Positions 10,131-22,224 of a stretch of 64,000 bases of DNA are shown one piece after another. The position numbers and the translations under genes are program-made. How positions within the stretch are numbered: the stretch's first letter is position 1; each line of letters begins with the position of its first letter. The stretch is from contig OY747702.1 in NCBI GenBank assembly GCA_963556495.2, forward strand, positions 10,799,193-10,863,192, read 5' to 3'. Under the pieces are notes generated by a model, which was given only the letters and a program-made list of their open reading frames with translations, made no database searches and was not told the origin of the DNA. The DNA is from Valencia hispanica (lineage: Eukaryota; Chordata; Actinopteri; Cyprinodontiformes; Valenciidae).

Positions 10131-11122
10131 GTTGGCTCAGAAATGCAGAAGCCACAGGATATATTGCGAGTTCTGCCAAACAAGCAAAATTATTTCAAAA
10201 ACTACACCTCGGATCTGTTGTATTTTGACATTTTGAGTGAGAGGAGAAGTAGCTGAAGAGTTTGATATATACATCATGGTGCATGGTATGAAAATAAGGT
10301 GTAAAAGTTGTGTATTTCCTTTTGGCCAAAGATTATAGTTAAGGTAATGATGGGATTAAACGGCTCATGTGTCCAAGTGGCTGGGGAGAGTGAAGTTTGG
10401 GCCTCTCTGCTTAAACTGGGAAAAACTTTATTCCTTCTTTATTTAATATCAGGTAAAACATAAACAGATAATTTTGAGAGTTGATTGCAGAAAAAATACA
10501 TATGTTGCATCATGACTGTATATATATAATAATCTCCTGCAAAATGGTTTGTTATCAATAACTGTTAGGAAGAAAATAAATTGATTATACATTATAACTG
10601 TGATGTAGCAGACATCAGTTTCTAAGTGACTCATATCACTTCACTGTTTTTAAAAAAATATATCTTAAAAGAATTTTCTTCAAGTTCTGCTTCTTGTACT
10701 TGTGATTTTATTTGAAACCAGACGTCAATGGTTTGGGACTTCATTTATCCAACTCCTTCCCTGGAAAAGAGACCCAGCCTGGGATCTGAGTCAGACTGCC
10801 GTTAGATTATTTTCCGTCTTACAGAGTTAGATAGGGTTGCCCAGATGTCTCAAGTGTAGCTTAGAAAATAAAGAGCTGAGATATGATCTGGGAATAGAGG
10901 TAAAAATTATAACAGGTTCCACTGCGGTGGCTTGTAACTGACATGCTGGACTGATACCACAGATTGTCTTTTTTTATTATTATTTGCTCTAGATCTAATC
11001 AATGTCAGGTCTTTGAGGCTCTTATCTTAATATCTTCAAATGTGTTTCTGATAGTCATCATGAATTACAGAGCAGACCAGAAAGCCTGAGGTTCATACTT
11101 CAAAAATAAAATCCTTATTCAT
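10131..11122. other. No feature recognised
   Basis: Moderately AT-rich. Only short open frames occur, without motifs. Confidence 0.4.
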
Positions 11123-11793
11123 TGTCATGATTACTATGTTTCCTCTGTTTGCTGCCATGCCTGCATAAACTCCAGTTCTGGACTCACTCAGTGTTTGGTT
11201 GTCGTTTGTCATCCTTTTTGCAACCTTTGAGTGGGTTTGTGGCAGTGGTTTTAATTGTGGATGTGGCCTGTTTTCTGGCTCCTGAAAATCACATCTCCCT
11301 GGCTCTGAACGTTCATTACTTACCTGGACCCTGATTATTCTGATTCTGAATCGTTGATGGCCTGTCTGACTTTTATGTATTGGAGTGTGAATATTGACAC
11401 CCTTGCCTTTCCCATGGTGAGCTCTGATCATTGGATTAGTGTGTGTAGCCCTGCTCACCCAGCTAACAGAGTTCTTGCACTCCATGACATCATCATCATT
11501 CCTGGTTACAGATTTCCCTTGATACAGTCCTCTGGGTGAAATAATCCCTGGAAAAAGAACACTGTCCAATCCTCTATTGTTACCTAAGAAGACTCAAGTA
11601 AATTTAGGTTCAAATCTCCAAAGATGATCACCTTGGAAACCACCTCTAACCAATGGGTGACCCTTTCCTGCCTGTTCACACTGCCAGTCACTCAACAACC
11701 TATCCTGATCCTGGTTGATCATTGTCAATAAAATCTAACCTTTCCTGTGGTGTGCACTGAGTTTTGGCTTCGATTCATTCTTGAACCATTACA
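11123..11793 (+). mobile_element. Probable solo LTR
   Basis: Starts TGTCATGATT and ends CCATTACA, giving TG...CA termini. AATAAA at about 11728 lies roughly 60 bp before the end, as expected for the R-U5 part of an LTR on the plus strand. Flanking pentamers TTCAT and TTCTT could be a mutated 5-bp target duplication (4 of 5 match). No gag-pol lies beside it. The 158-codon open frame on the minus strand (11093-11569) has no recognisable domain and is taken as accidental. Host retroelement class is undetermined. Confidence 0.5.
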
Positions 11794-12548
11794 TTCTTTG
11801 TCCCAGTTACATTTGTCTTACTGTGAGCATGTACAGGGTGGTATGGTGATGGAAAATCTTATCAGATGACCATCTGGTTGATGCCAATAGCACTGAATAC
11901 AATCTACTTCCCCAAACTGATTACATTTGTTCTAAAAGTAATCCTCTGAAACAAAACCTTTAAGATAGAAACTGCTTTAAAAGCATAAAAGTTAAAGATA
12001 TTTCCAAAACGACCGGCTCATTTTACTTCAGCATGGATATACTTTTCATTCTGTAATCATTACTGCACACTGAAAAATAGGTTCACAACCTTTTTGTTCC
12101 AGAAGCGTTGTTAGATATTGATTTGGAAAGCTTTTTTTCAAGTCATTTTATCGGGGGGGAATATATCTTGTTAAACTAAAGGACCATTATGTGACAATGG
12201 TCAAGGAAGGCTTTGTCCCAGACCCAGTTAAATTATATGAGAACAGGAAGACATCTAGTTCTTTTGATTTTACATTGAACAGGTAAATTGGGACTTTTTA
12301 AAGGTGTCTCTGCAATGGCTGCATCTTAGTGCATTCAGACCACAACAATGAATCCACTGATAGCTAGCTATCTTTGAATAAGCCAACATATTCCTTAGAT
12401 CTGTAATATAAAAAGGGTCGTTCAAGATACAATAAGCAAAGCTGATAAGTATTATTGCAGAAGGAGCTAATTTCATATAGTGCAGGCTTGAAGACTACAT
12501 ACACTCATCAATGAATACATATGAACAATGAAATTAAATGATTGCACT
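11794..12548. other. No feature recognised
   Basis: AT-rich, with only motif-free short frames. Confidence 0.4.
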
Positions 12549-12767
12549 TTAAATATGAACAGTTTTCCGGCTGTGGCCTGAACGCACAGTCTCACAAATT
12601 CCTCCTGGTCTGCATGGACCGACATTTCGCACCTGCTTGGGCGTAATTAAAAGTGGGATTGCTGATGAGGCTATAGTCATGCGGTTTTGGACATTTGCCT
12701 CGGACAGATATCTTCTCATAGCGATTTTGATGTTGTTCTGGAGGCTAAATCTGCGCTCTTCTGCCAC
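12549..12767 (-). other. Unrecognised 72-codon open frame
   Basis: Encodes a charged start (MAEERRFSLQNNIKIAMRRY) followed by a Ser/Ile-rich stretch and an Arg/His-rich end. Amino-acid composition is more protein-like than neighbouring frames, but I recognise no family. It might be a piece of a transposon protein or a chance frame. There is no splice or promoter evidence. Confidence 0.2.
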
Positions 12768-13566
12768 ACTGCAGACTGGAATTACAAGGACACAAATTAT
12801 CTATCATGGCTATTCTTGACTTCTATAGAATGGATTTTCACTAAACTAAATCAATCTTTTAGAAATGGGCAATGAATCAAAACTGAGTCAAAAGGGTGAA
12901 GTCGAAGATTCTGATGTTTACAATGCTGCAGATCATTATTAACTGCAGCACACATCACTTACATGTCATGCCGAAAAGTGAGGAAAGTAGTGTCTATTAG
13001 CAAGAAATCCAGTTAAAACATCAGCAACATTATCAACTGTAGCAATTGCAGGTTTTGTCTTCGTTAGACTTTAAATATCTAAAACTTATTCTGACGGCAA
13101 TCCGCTGAAGATATCCCACAGTAACTTTGTTAGGTTTACATGTTAAACTGGCTAAATGTATTCACAATCATAAAAAAAAAAATTAAACACAATTAACACA
13201 AAGTGGATCAGGGACAAACAGACAGCTGAGGTTTTGTTCAGAAAGGGAGGCGGCCCTCACTCCAGGGGGCTCAGGTCAGAGATAACCTGTGGGACAAAGT
13301 GTCATAAACTTCGTTCTGTGCCAAGATGGAGAACAGCACATGGAGTGTAAGGAGACAAAGGACCATAAAACTAGCATAGGCTAAAATGGAGCAGAGCACA
13401 TGTTGTGTACTCTCCACGTGGAAGGCCACAGCTTTAACTAACAGAAAAAGAACAATGGAGTTAACCTTTCAGCTAACAGACCAGCTATAGCAGGTTGGAC
13501 CGAGCCCGACTCTGCCGACCAGGTGATTAGAGAGCAAGAAGGGGGGAGGAAAAGAGAGAAAGAAAG
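12768..13566. other. Unassigned sequence ending in a purine run
   Basis: No gene seen. A purine-rich run (GAAGGGGGGAGGAAAAGAG and following, about 13538-13566) sits directly left of the candidate LTR. It would resemble a polypurine tract only if that LTR were read on the plus strand, which conflicts with its other signals. Confidence 0.3.
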
Positions 13567-14299
13567 TGTGGGATCAATCAGGATAAAAAACAGTTTTAAA
13601 ACAGCAAATAACACAGCTCAAACGTATGCGTGTGGCGACGTTTAATAAGCCAACAGGTTCAGTGCTTAAAAACACTTTAAACAAACAATGAACGACATAT
13701 AACTCGTTAAGAACTCTACTTTCCCTATTTATCTGCCCAGGGACAAGATTACGTTGGACGAACCGGTTCAGTCCTACTTTGCTTTGAGGGAGGTCCGTTT
13801 CACGAAGAGGGGAGAAAAATGTGTCCATAGTTGAGCAAGAAAAGGAAGATAGAACCTGCGCAGGATTTTTAGGACCGTGTGTCCCAACTGTAGGCTGGAC
13901 GGCTTGCAGGTCGACGTCGTAATGGACTGTCTTGGAACAGTCCCGATATAGCCCAAACTAGATACACAAACACCAATGGGCACTTCGAAGCTTTGAAATG
14001 AGAGTTCTCCCCGGTCCAGAGGGTCAGAACAAAAGAACATTTTCACCAGTGAAATGTCCTCTGTGTGGCAGAAGTTTCTGCTGAGAACAGTTTGAAATGG
14101 CCGCCACCACCCTTCTTATAGCCCTTTGGCCGTGATGTCATCATTGAGCTCACCATTGGTGGCCACGGACCAATGAGAGTGTGTTGGGTTTACCGCTATG
14201 AATGCTGGGAAATGCAGTCTGCTCAGTCCATCTGGTAAAAATGTCTTCCAGCAGTCCAACACTCTGTTCCGTTCATTTGTTGGAAATTGAGCCCTAACA
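13567..14299 (-). mobile_element. Candidate LTR / promoter-bearing segment
   Basis: Read on the minus strand it starts TGTTAGGGCTC, contains a TATA-like GGGCTATAAGAAGG downstream of a CRE-like TGACATCA (near 14110-14140), then an ATTAAA poly(A)-type signal at about 13646, and ends GATCCCACA. That order (TG, TATA, poly(A) signal, CA) fits an LTR. No 5-bp duplication, primer binding site or retroviral coding region was found next to it. The two overlapping minus-strand open frames (13574-13828, 13774-14046) show no known domain. Alternatively it is part of another repeat. Confidence 0.35.
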
Positions 14300-15563
14300 C
14301 ACCACTTCAAAGAAATTCACAATTCTAAATGGGAAAACACCCAGGAGTGCGAGGAACGGGTTATCAAAGCTTTAAGAGACCAAACATAAAGCAATAGGCC
14401 TGGAAAATAAAATAAATGAATGACATTCGAACAGAAACATGATTCAATGTTTGTGAGTGAACCGTAAGAAGCTGGATAAAGAAAAGTTCATCTAAAACTA
14501 CCATGAGCACCTGAACAGAAGAAAACAAGGTCCAAGGGTCCTTAAGAAAAGCAGTGGTGGACTGCAGATGGTTGGAAGACGGTGAAATTTACTGATAAAT
14601 CCTGAATCGGGATTGACCATGGACACGACACATTTTTAATGAACATCTGTTTTGTTCAATCACAATGAAAGATGTGAGATTTAAAGGCTTAGGAAAGCAA
14701 ACATAAAGCTAATAAATGTGATGTTGTGGTTCATGACTCAGTTTGATCAAAAGACGTCAACAATATTGTCAACAATGCTATTGAATTTATTGATTTTAGA
14801 TTTTTTTCCAAATGTTTTTGCCTGTTGTATAGCATAGTTATGTATCATATTTGTGAGAATATTTGCCACAAGGTGAAACAACGTACTATAAAATCCTTTA
14901 AGAAAAAATCCAGATTTGTTTTTCTCGAGGCTGTATTCTACAGTCTGACTGAAAGCAATTGAGAAAAAAAGGTCATATTATAAAATAAATGCAAATAACA
15001 AGGTCATTAACTGACCTTAAGTCCTCATAAATAGAAAGTGTTTACTAAAGTGCCATGCCAAAGGGCACACATAAAACCATCAACCTAAAAACTAAAGATT
15101 TATGGGGCTGAGCCACATGGCTTTGGAGGCCTATAACTCACATTCACCAGATTTCCCTAGCCTCATTCCTTGGTGCACACAAAGTGCTGAAATCCATCAC
15201 ACCCATAATTATGCCATCTGTTCCAACACAGCTTTATGCAGGCAGCAAAAAAAAGAAATAGTTCGTGGTAAACCATCCAATAAGTTCCACTGTGAAACAC
15301 TTCTCAATCACACAGATTTCTGTTCACATTTTGTCTTGTTCAGGGTCCTTGGGTCTGGAACAGATCAAAATAAAACCCGGGTACCAGCATCACTGGGTCA
15401 AGACGGACACATAGCTATGATTGAAGTAGAAGGGCCAACTGTGAGAAGAAATTGTATTACCCAGAGAGGAAAATGATGACACGGAAAGACCAAACTGGGA
15501 TTAGGTGCAGAGACTTCTTTGTTGGAGCTCCTGTAGGTAGGTAGGTGCTATACTGCAGGTTTT
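14300..15563. other. No supported feature
   Basis: Includes a 124-codon open frame (15102-15476, plus strand) without any motif I can recognise, in otherwise AT-rich sequence. I do not support it as a gene. Confidence 0.35.
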
Positions 15564-15773
15564 AATTCAATTTCAACTCAGTTTATTTATATAGCGCCGA
15601 TTCACAACAGATTTCATCTCAAGGCACTTTACAAGAAGTCATTTCAATACAATCATGGAAATATTCCAATCGATTTAAAAGTTTTCTATTGAAGGAATCC
15701 CAGCAGATTGCATCAAGTCATTGACTTGAGGTTGTGCTTCGTTCATGCAGACTCCAACCACAGCAATCCTCTC
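15564..15773 (-). mobile_element. L2-type LINE 3' end, antisense, with long flanking duplication
   Basis: Reads as the reversed LINE tail (CAGTTTATTTATATAGCGCC, CATCTCAAGGCACTTTACAA, CCAACCACAGCAATCC). Both sides carry a similar stretch of GTAGGTAGGTAGGTGCT followed by a tract ending TTTTA (about 15535-15563 and 15776-15813). It may be a diverged target duplication around an old insertion. Confidence 0.8.
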
Positions 15774-15794
15774 TAGGTAGGTAGGTAGGTAGGT

Positions 15795-15993
15795 GCTGTC
15801 CTACAAGTTTTAGATGCATCCCTGCTCCATTTATGCAGAGTCAAATAATTGGCTTGTTATCGGGTCTTTGCGAAACTTGATGGCATGCAGAAGAGGTACT
15901 TTAATCATTTGATTCAGTTGTGTTTGAGCAGGGATGCATCTAAAACTAGCAAGACAGCGGATCTCGAAGACCAGGGTTGGAAACCACTGCTCT
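15795..15993. mobile_element. Hairpin MITE remnant
   Basis: Arms 15795-15827 (ending ATGCATCCCTGCTC) and 15926-15958 (starting GAGCAGGGATGCAT) are inverted copies around a spacer of about 100 bp. The right arm is followed by GAAGACCAGGGTTGGAAACC, an end often seen on a widespread fish hairpin repeat. The matching outer left end is missing, probably because of the LINE insertion. Confidence 0.6.
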
Positions 15994-17394
15994 AGTTGAT
16001 ATTCAGGTGTCATTTCAGGGTACAGCATTTTATTTAGCAGTATGAAAGTAGTCAGATGAAACCATGCATTGTTTTGCTTCAACTTGACAATAATGCACCG
16101 TTTTTTGTTCAACTAGATTTAGGTTTGTGTGATTTTCATGCTGTATGAATACTGTTGTTAACCTCTGTACAGTACATTAAAATGAAACTAGGAGGTTTTT
16201 ACCTACCTTTGTAAAAGTCTCTAAAACTGCATCATGTAATATATTTGTTAAAATAAAGCTGTTTTTGTAATCTATAGCCATTTTCTTCAGGTCCTGATGA
16301 TACGATTGACTGTAGTACTTTTTTAGTGATAGTTTTTTGGCATGTAGGCGTTGCAATTCCATATATTTTGAGGTGATTTGGGTCCGAACAGTCACTGGTG
16401 CATGAGAGAGCCCGTGCCATGACGTAATGACACACGTACCTACCCAAGTATGCACGCTCACAAGGAGGCGGTGTTCTCCATCAGTTAGCAGCTAGATAAG
16501 CTAAGCTAGCCAATCCAGACACCCACACAAACTCCACGTAAGTGAAAAAAGAGAAGAGTTTTGTCCAGCGCAAAAATGCCCTCTGGCCATCATAGAGCTC
16601 GGACTAATGAGCACATGCCTAGACATCGCGGGAGTGCACATTTTACTGACTGCAGTTTCTCCAACAGCCACCTGGTGGCAGCACTCTCGGCAAACTCTGC
16701 AGAGCAGCTTTAACTTGCTGGATTACTGCATCTATTATTCCATTTGAGCTAAAAAATACAAAGCAACAAAAAAAAGAAAAAGCTTGTTTGTCTCATTTAA
16801 TGCTACTAGGAGGAGCCTTGAGATAGCAGCACCCTTTTTCATCGTTCTTAATTATTCTAATTGCCCTGGTGTTCAATTTAATTGCTTGCAAATGTGACAA
16901 ACAATACCTAGAGACCAGCTGCATAATAACTGCAGCTCGACTAACTCCCCCCCAGCATACGGCGTCTGCTGTGCAGCTTTGTAACCCACGGTTGAAAAGA
17001 ATGTGATTCAAGGTTGGAATTATAGCCTAACTCTGCTTTAATCATAAGGGTAAGGTGACACTGAATCTGCTGACACACACTGTCACAGCATGCCGTTAAC
17101 ACAATTGCAGACTTATATGAAGATCGCCTTATAGTTACAGTTGGATTGCTGACAGGATGTCATTACAGCATATCTGTCGCTGTGAGGAGATCCTCATTAC
17201 CCATAACCCATTAGGTTTGTTTACAATCTGAAAATAAATTGCACAGAATCTAAATTACAGCACAGTTGATTATATTTGTCAGGTATTGCTCTTCAATCCT
17301 TGTTATTAAATGTCATGGATGGATGGTATTGAAAACTGGACTGATGGATGCACGGGTTTTGGATTGATGGATGTCATCCCCACATATGTGCAAC
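15994..17394. other. Unassigned; possible conserved noncoding sequence
   Basis: No genes recognised. The part at about 16790-17300 is low in repeats and contains homeobox-type AT cores (TTAATTGC, TAATTATT). It is the kind of sequence that may be a regulatory element, but this cannot be judged without comparison to other species. Confidence 0.25.
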
Positions 17395-17640
17395 AGAATG
17401 GGCAGACCATGGCTCAGGTGGTAAGGGTTCATCCCGTAACCAGTGGGTTGCTGGTTCGAACCTCCACTCCGTCCATCGTTGTCGTTGTGTCCTTGGGGAA
17501 GACACTTCACCCGCCTTGCCTGCGTAAGTTAGCCTTGCTTCTGTCAGTCTGCCCCAGGGAAGCTGTGGCTCACCACCATCAGTCTGTGAATCTACTGTAT
17601 GGGTGAATGACTGAATGTAGTGTACAGCGTACATAAATTC
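17395..17640 (+). mobile_element. tRNA-derived SINE
   Basis: The head contains polymerase III-type boxes: A box TGGCTCAGGTGG and B box GGTTCGAACC, about 38 bp apart. A central block TTGTGTCCTTGGGGAAGACA and CTTCACCCGCCTTGCCT follows and is shared with the decayed copy at 6220-6392. The tail is GGGTGAATGACTGAATGTAG. The open frames on both strands across it are incidental. Confidence 0.8.
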
Positions 17641-18302
17641 CTAAACTCATGATTTCTGAACAGCTAATTATGCCTTTTTAAGATGAGTCACATAAATATT
17701 GTCTTTAATGACTTCAGCTTTTCATTTTTTTTACGTTTCTTTAGCACGCTGAACTACAATTAAACCTCCACAAATTTTGAAGATTTATTAAACAAACTTT
17801 AATACAATTATTTGTTGGCTTCTATTTCTCCACCTGATATTTCTTGATAATTGGCTAATGGAGCTTTCTATAATTCTTTAAAAAATTATTTGCATTTAAA
17901 ATTTTTATCTTCACTAAATTCATAGTACAATATTCACAGATGTATGTTTGTATTTTCATTCAAGTTTTAAGTAGTTTTTCTGATAAAATATGAATTCTGT
18001 TTTTGTAATAAAAAAATACAAGGAAACACGGTTCATAAAAAAATTGTTTTTATTTTTATTTAATAAGTGAATTATTTTCCTCACAACTGAATGAGTTGAA
18101 AGCTGTAGTTCATATTTCTGCCTAAAATTTATTTATTTTATTTAGCAGGAAATCTTAACAGAGTTACTAGAGTTTGGCTCTCAATATGGAACCATTTTAA
18201 TCCTCCCCTCCAATAAAATTGCAGGGAGCCTTACATCTGTGTCCTCAACCAGGTTGCTTAGGAACATGTAAATGATTATTTATCGATAAAGTAATCTTCC
18301 GA

Positions 18303-18304
<2 letters not shown>
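17641..18304. other. AT-rich, no feature recognised
   Basis: Very AT-rich sequence with no gene or element end. Confidence 0.4.
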
Positions 18305-18383
<79 letters not shown>

Positions 18384-18386
18384 AAA
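18305..18386. repeat. (GAAA)n microsatellite
   Basis: About 20 uninterrupted GAAA units. The minus-strand open frame that spells repeated Phe-Leu-Ser-Phe here is a by-product of the repeat. Confidence 0.98.
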
Positions 18387-18539
18387 CAACACAACACTAA
18401 CTGTAATTTATCTCGGGTATAAATAACGTTTCTGTGAATCATAAAGTGAGGTGACTGATCCCTCTTTTTCTTCTACAAACAGCACAACCTGGAGGGATGC
18501 TTGGGGTTACGGTCTAACCAAGTGACAAAGCTAAACTTT

Positions 18540-18857
18540 AAGAGACCAATTTTTTTAAAGTTCCAGGGTTGACCCACTTTGTTACTTGAATGACTCGTTC
18601 TGTTTCTTTATTGGAAAATATGTTAGATTTGAAAAAAGGTCGTTAGGAAATAAAAACTGAATTTCAAAAGTTAATAGACATGCTGTTGGAGCCATTTTGG
18701 TTACATTTCACAATTTTTTCTGTCTCTAGGAGGGTTTAAAGCTGCAGTAGGTAACTCAGAGAGGAGAGCAGACTTAGCTTGAAAATGTAAACCCAAACAA
18801 GCTTCACATCACTCCGTCTCCCTCTCTGATGCACTCAAGCCCCGCCTCCAATGCCCT
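18540..18857 (+). repeat. 318-bp segment, copy 1 of a perfect direct repeat
   Basis: Identical base for base, as far as I can read, to 22225-22542 (constant offset of 3685). Copy 1 crosses the left boundary of the MITE at 18740 and so contains about 200 bp of flank plus the first about 118 bp of the MITE. It is likely the source copy, because both parts continue naturally here. Confidence 0.9.
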
Positions 18858-19574
18858 TCTCCCTCCTTCGGCTGTGTTACTGGCGTAACAACTGCCAAAG
18901 ATAATCAGCTGATGCGACTTAGAAAACTAACTTTCGTGAATATTTCCTAACAGTAAACCACATATGACAACATTAGCTGTGAGTGCGATGATCGGACGTG
19001 CTGCGAAGGTTTACTGCAATACCACCACCAAAAAACCAAAACAAATATTAATCAAGCAAGGGCAAGCAGAAACATTGCCAACTCAGAATCGGTTTTAAAC
19101 GCTTTCAGGTCCCGTAGCTCCCTCCACCTCTCAAAGGCTACGCCAATATTGACCCACGTTTTATCTCGGGCTCGGTCAACTTCTTTCTTCTTAGCTTTTT
19201 TGTCCTCCTCAGTCATCTTCTTTTTGTTATCTTAGCCGTATATGCTGTTGTTGGCAGCGGCGTACAGGCAGTTTCTCTTTAGGAGGCTGTTGCAGCCGGT
19301 TGCGTAGCGGAGCGAGGGGCGGGTCACAGTGTGTATGTGAGGAAGGAGTGATAGACAGATGTCAGACACTCCATCAGACGCTGCTCTGGCTCTGATTGGC
19401 TGTTCTCTACCGGCCGCGGTGGATTCTTGCAAATCGCAGTAGGGGCTGTAGGTGTGACCAATTAAGCTGCTTTTTTTAACAGATCACAAATCTCATTTCC
19501 TACTTTCAGGACATATGGATAATTTTAGGAAATATCAAAAAAAGTTACTTTTATTCACGTTACTTACTGCAGCT
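18740..19574. mobile_element. MITE with AGCTGCAGTA termini, TTAA-type
   Basis: Terminal inverted repeats: left AGCTGCAGTAGGTAAC, right GTTACTTACTGCAGCT (one mismatch). The left flank is TTAA (18736-18739) and the right flank is TTCA (19575-19578), consistent with a piggyBac-like TTAA duplication with one mutation. It contains no intact gene. The interior includes GC-rich sequence (19230-19440) with no recognised domain. Confidence 0.7.
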
Positions 19575-19578
19575 TTCA

Positions 19579-20363
19579 AGCAATTTTATTGCTACAGTAA
19601 TAATGGTATCTTAAAGCCTCGATGTGTGGACAAACGTGGGAAAACCTTCTTCAGTGCGTCTGTCCAGGATCTAGATCTAGATTACATTAACCTGTTTCTG
19701 AATAGAAAAGCAACACATTGGCACAGAGACCTCTTGATGCATTGAACACAAATTAATTAGTTGAGATTATGGATATATTAAATAAAGGAGCTTGTAATAA
19801 ACTGATAGATTTGTACAGCAGTTTGTCCTATTCATATAAGGCTGATCTAACATCAGTTTCAGGTGGAAAAACACACCACTGAAGCTAGTCTCTTAGTTGT
19901 AGCTTCCTATTCCGCAGTTAAATAAGTGAAACAATTCCGTCAGAAGCTATAGATCAGATGCTAACTTTAGCTTGTAACAACAAACCCTGCCGGCTAACAT
20001 TGTTTAGTTAACTGTAACTTCAGGAACACATTAGAAAGACTAGCATTCACTATAAGACACTATGCTAATTTTATTTGAGCATTTCTTTCCCTATTTCTGT
20101 TGGATCAGCTGACAGTGGCACGTCGGTAGAAAGGTTGAGTTTTCCTTTTTGGTTTATTTGATTGACTGCAGTTAGGGCTGGGCATTGTTGTTAATTTTCA
20201 TTACATTTTTTGTTTTTATTTATTTATTTATTTTTAAGTTGTTGCAGCAGCGCCACCTTCAGCAGTTGTTGCCCTTGACAACTGCCTATGTAATCTGTGC
20301 CATAAACCGGCCCTGCATACTATCATGGTAAAATCGTCATGGTAATAATCGTGACATCCATGG
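19579..20363. other. No feature recognised
   Basis: AT-rich, with a (TTTA)n run near 20215-20235. No coding or element ends. Confidence 0.4.
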
Positions 20364-20953
20364 TGTCACGATTTGTAGGGAGGACCCAGGCACAGAGAGG
20401 CATTTAAAGTGCTGAGAACTCATATTTAATAGCAAATAATAATAACAATACAAAAACCAAACCTCGGGGAAGAACAGGACGAGACAGAAACAGGACGAGC
20501 AGCAAGGAAGGAATTCATAGAAATGACCAAGTCCTGACAAAGGGCTGGATAAGACACGGGGGCTTAAATGGACTCGAACAACAATGGGAAGGCAATCAGG
20601 GAGACAAGAAACAGCTGAGAACTGGGAAGGACAAAGACTGAGAACAGCTGACGATAAGTAGACAAACACGGGAAGACAAGGAGTGACGCAAAGTAGGAAT
20701 TCAAAACATAAGGACTAGACAGAGATGAGTACTAAAGACGAATAAGGACTAACTATGAACCTAAGTAAATAAAAGACAAGAAACATAACATAAGAGCACC
20801 TGAAGGTAAAAGAAGGAGAGAAAACGTGGTGGAAGGAAAAACTCAAATAACACATAACAAAACACCAAGCAATTAACTAAAATGTTAATGTAAACTGAAT
20901 AAGGAAATGAAATAACTAAAACTCAAAAACCCAAACACCTAAGGAACCTAACA
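20364..20953 (-). mobile_element. Solo LTR with CATGG target duplication
   Basis: Plus-strand ends are TGTCACGATT and GGAACCTAACA, i.e. TG...CA on either strand. The pentamer CATGG lies immediately on both sides (20359-20363 and 20954-20958), a 5-bp target-site duplication. On the minus strand an ATTAAA signal (about 20430) lies roughly 65 bp before the 3' end, so the LTR reads leftward. With no internal region present, it is a product of LTR-LTR recombination. The 110-codon minus frame inside it is not a gene. Retroelement family is not determined. Confidence 0.8.
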
Positions 20954-21455
20954 CATGGAGGTCTGGATTTGGAGTTACACTCAAAATTAAAGCGGAAAAA
21001 GACACTAATGGCTGATCTGACTTTGATGTAATGTCCTTAAAACAAGTCAAAATGAGGCTCAGTAGTGTGTGTGGCCTCCACGTGCCTGTATGACCTTCCT
21101 ACAACTCCTGGGCATGCTCCTGATAAGGTGGCGGATGGTCTCCTGAGGGATCTCCTCCCAGACCTGGACTGAAGCATCCTCTAACTCCTAAACAGTCTGT
21201 GGTGCAACGTGGCGTTGGTGGATGGAGCGAGAGACTATGTCCCAGATGTGCTCAATATGATTCAGGTCTGGGGAACAGGAGGGCCAGTCCACAGCATCAA
21301 TGCCTTCCTCTTGCAGGAACTGCTGACACACTCCAGCCACTTGAGGTCTAGCATTGTCTGGCATTAGGAGGCACCCAGGACCAACCGGACCAGCATATGG
21401 TCTCACAAGGGGTCTGAGGATCTCATCTTGGTACCTAATGGTGTCGTTGATGAGT

Positions 21456-21643
21456 GACGACCTTTATCTTGAGTTGTAGTCTCTAAATTCTAACTATCTA
21501 AACTGTCAACTATCTGGCTAGTGAATTTTAATAGAGTCACAAAGCGCTCTTCAGGCAGTTGAAGTCCTTCAGGATCTTGAAGTTTACTATGCACAAGCAT
21601 GATGGTACACAACTTACAAGCAACGACACACGCTGACAGACAA

Positions 21644-21674
<31 letters not shown>

Positions 21675-22149
21675 AGCAGACAGACTGAAAAAATACATTT
21701 GATCAGACCTCTTAATTTATACTTTTGTACCTCCCGCTGGTTCCTTCCTTTTTCTTTTCATGTCTACCCATGTTTGATTATCATCGGTTGTTTTCTATAA
21801 ACTATGATGAAATGGACACACCTGTTATATGGCACAAACAACCTCATATCCGCATAAGTACTCATCCCAGCTGTCAGCTCAGGTGGATATTGTAGCACAC
21901 AGAGATCACAGTGTACAAACGAATGCACTTCAGTCCACAGAACTGGTGTTTTTTTTGTCTCCCAACATGATACTTCAGTCTACACAACAAATGCTTTTCT
22001 CTGACATCGACAGTCTCCAGGGTCTTAAATGATGTTCACATTTTCTATGTTCTCTATCTTAAGGGACGTGTGTGTTCTTAAAAAGACACTCTACATGTTT
22101 CAAAGGCACAGCCACGTTCACAAAAAAGGACACCCTGCATGCCTTAAGG
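21456..22149. other. Insertion within the Tc1 gene, unrecognised
   Basis: About 690 bp splits the transposase between GSLTA and NDTIRYQDE. It holds a GACA-type microsatellite (21635-21685) and otherwise unassigned sequence, with no terminal repeats that I can pair. Confidence 0.5.
21635..21685. repeat. (ACAG)n microsatellite
   Basis: Imperfect run of ACAG/ACAA units inside the insertion into the Tc1 gene. Confidence 0.9.
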
Positions 22150-22224
22150 CATGAATGTGTATACAATAATGGCAGTCAGGCTACCTTTGGCGAGCACATG
22201 GAGGGCTGTGCGGCCCCCCAAAGA

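Noticed and set aside
11093..11569. 158-codon minus frame as a gene
   Set aside because: Lies antisense within the probable solo LTR and shows no domain.
15102..15476. 124-codon frame as a possible exon
   Set aside because: No recognisable domain, no splice or poly(A) context, and composition like surrounding non-coding sequence.
17395..17466. Possible tRNA gene
   Set aside because: Boxes A and B are present, but the segment does not fold into a full cloverleaf by eye and belongs to a SINE.
18245..18442. Phe-Leu-Ser repeat protein on the minus strand
   Set aside because: Direct translation of the (GAAA)n microsatellite.
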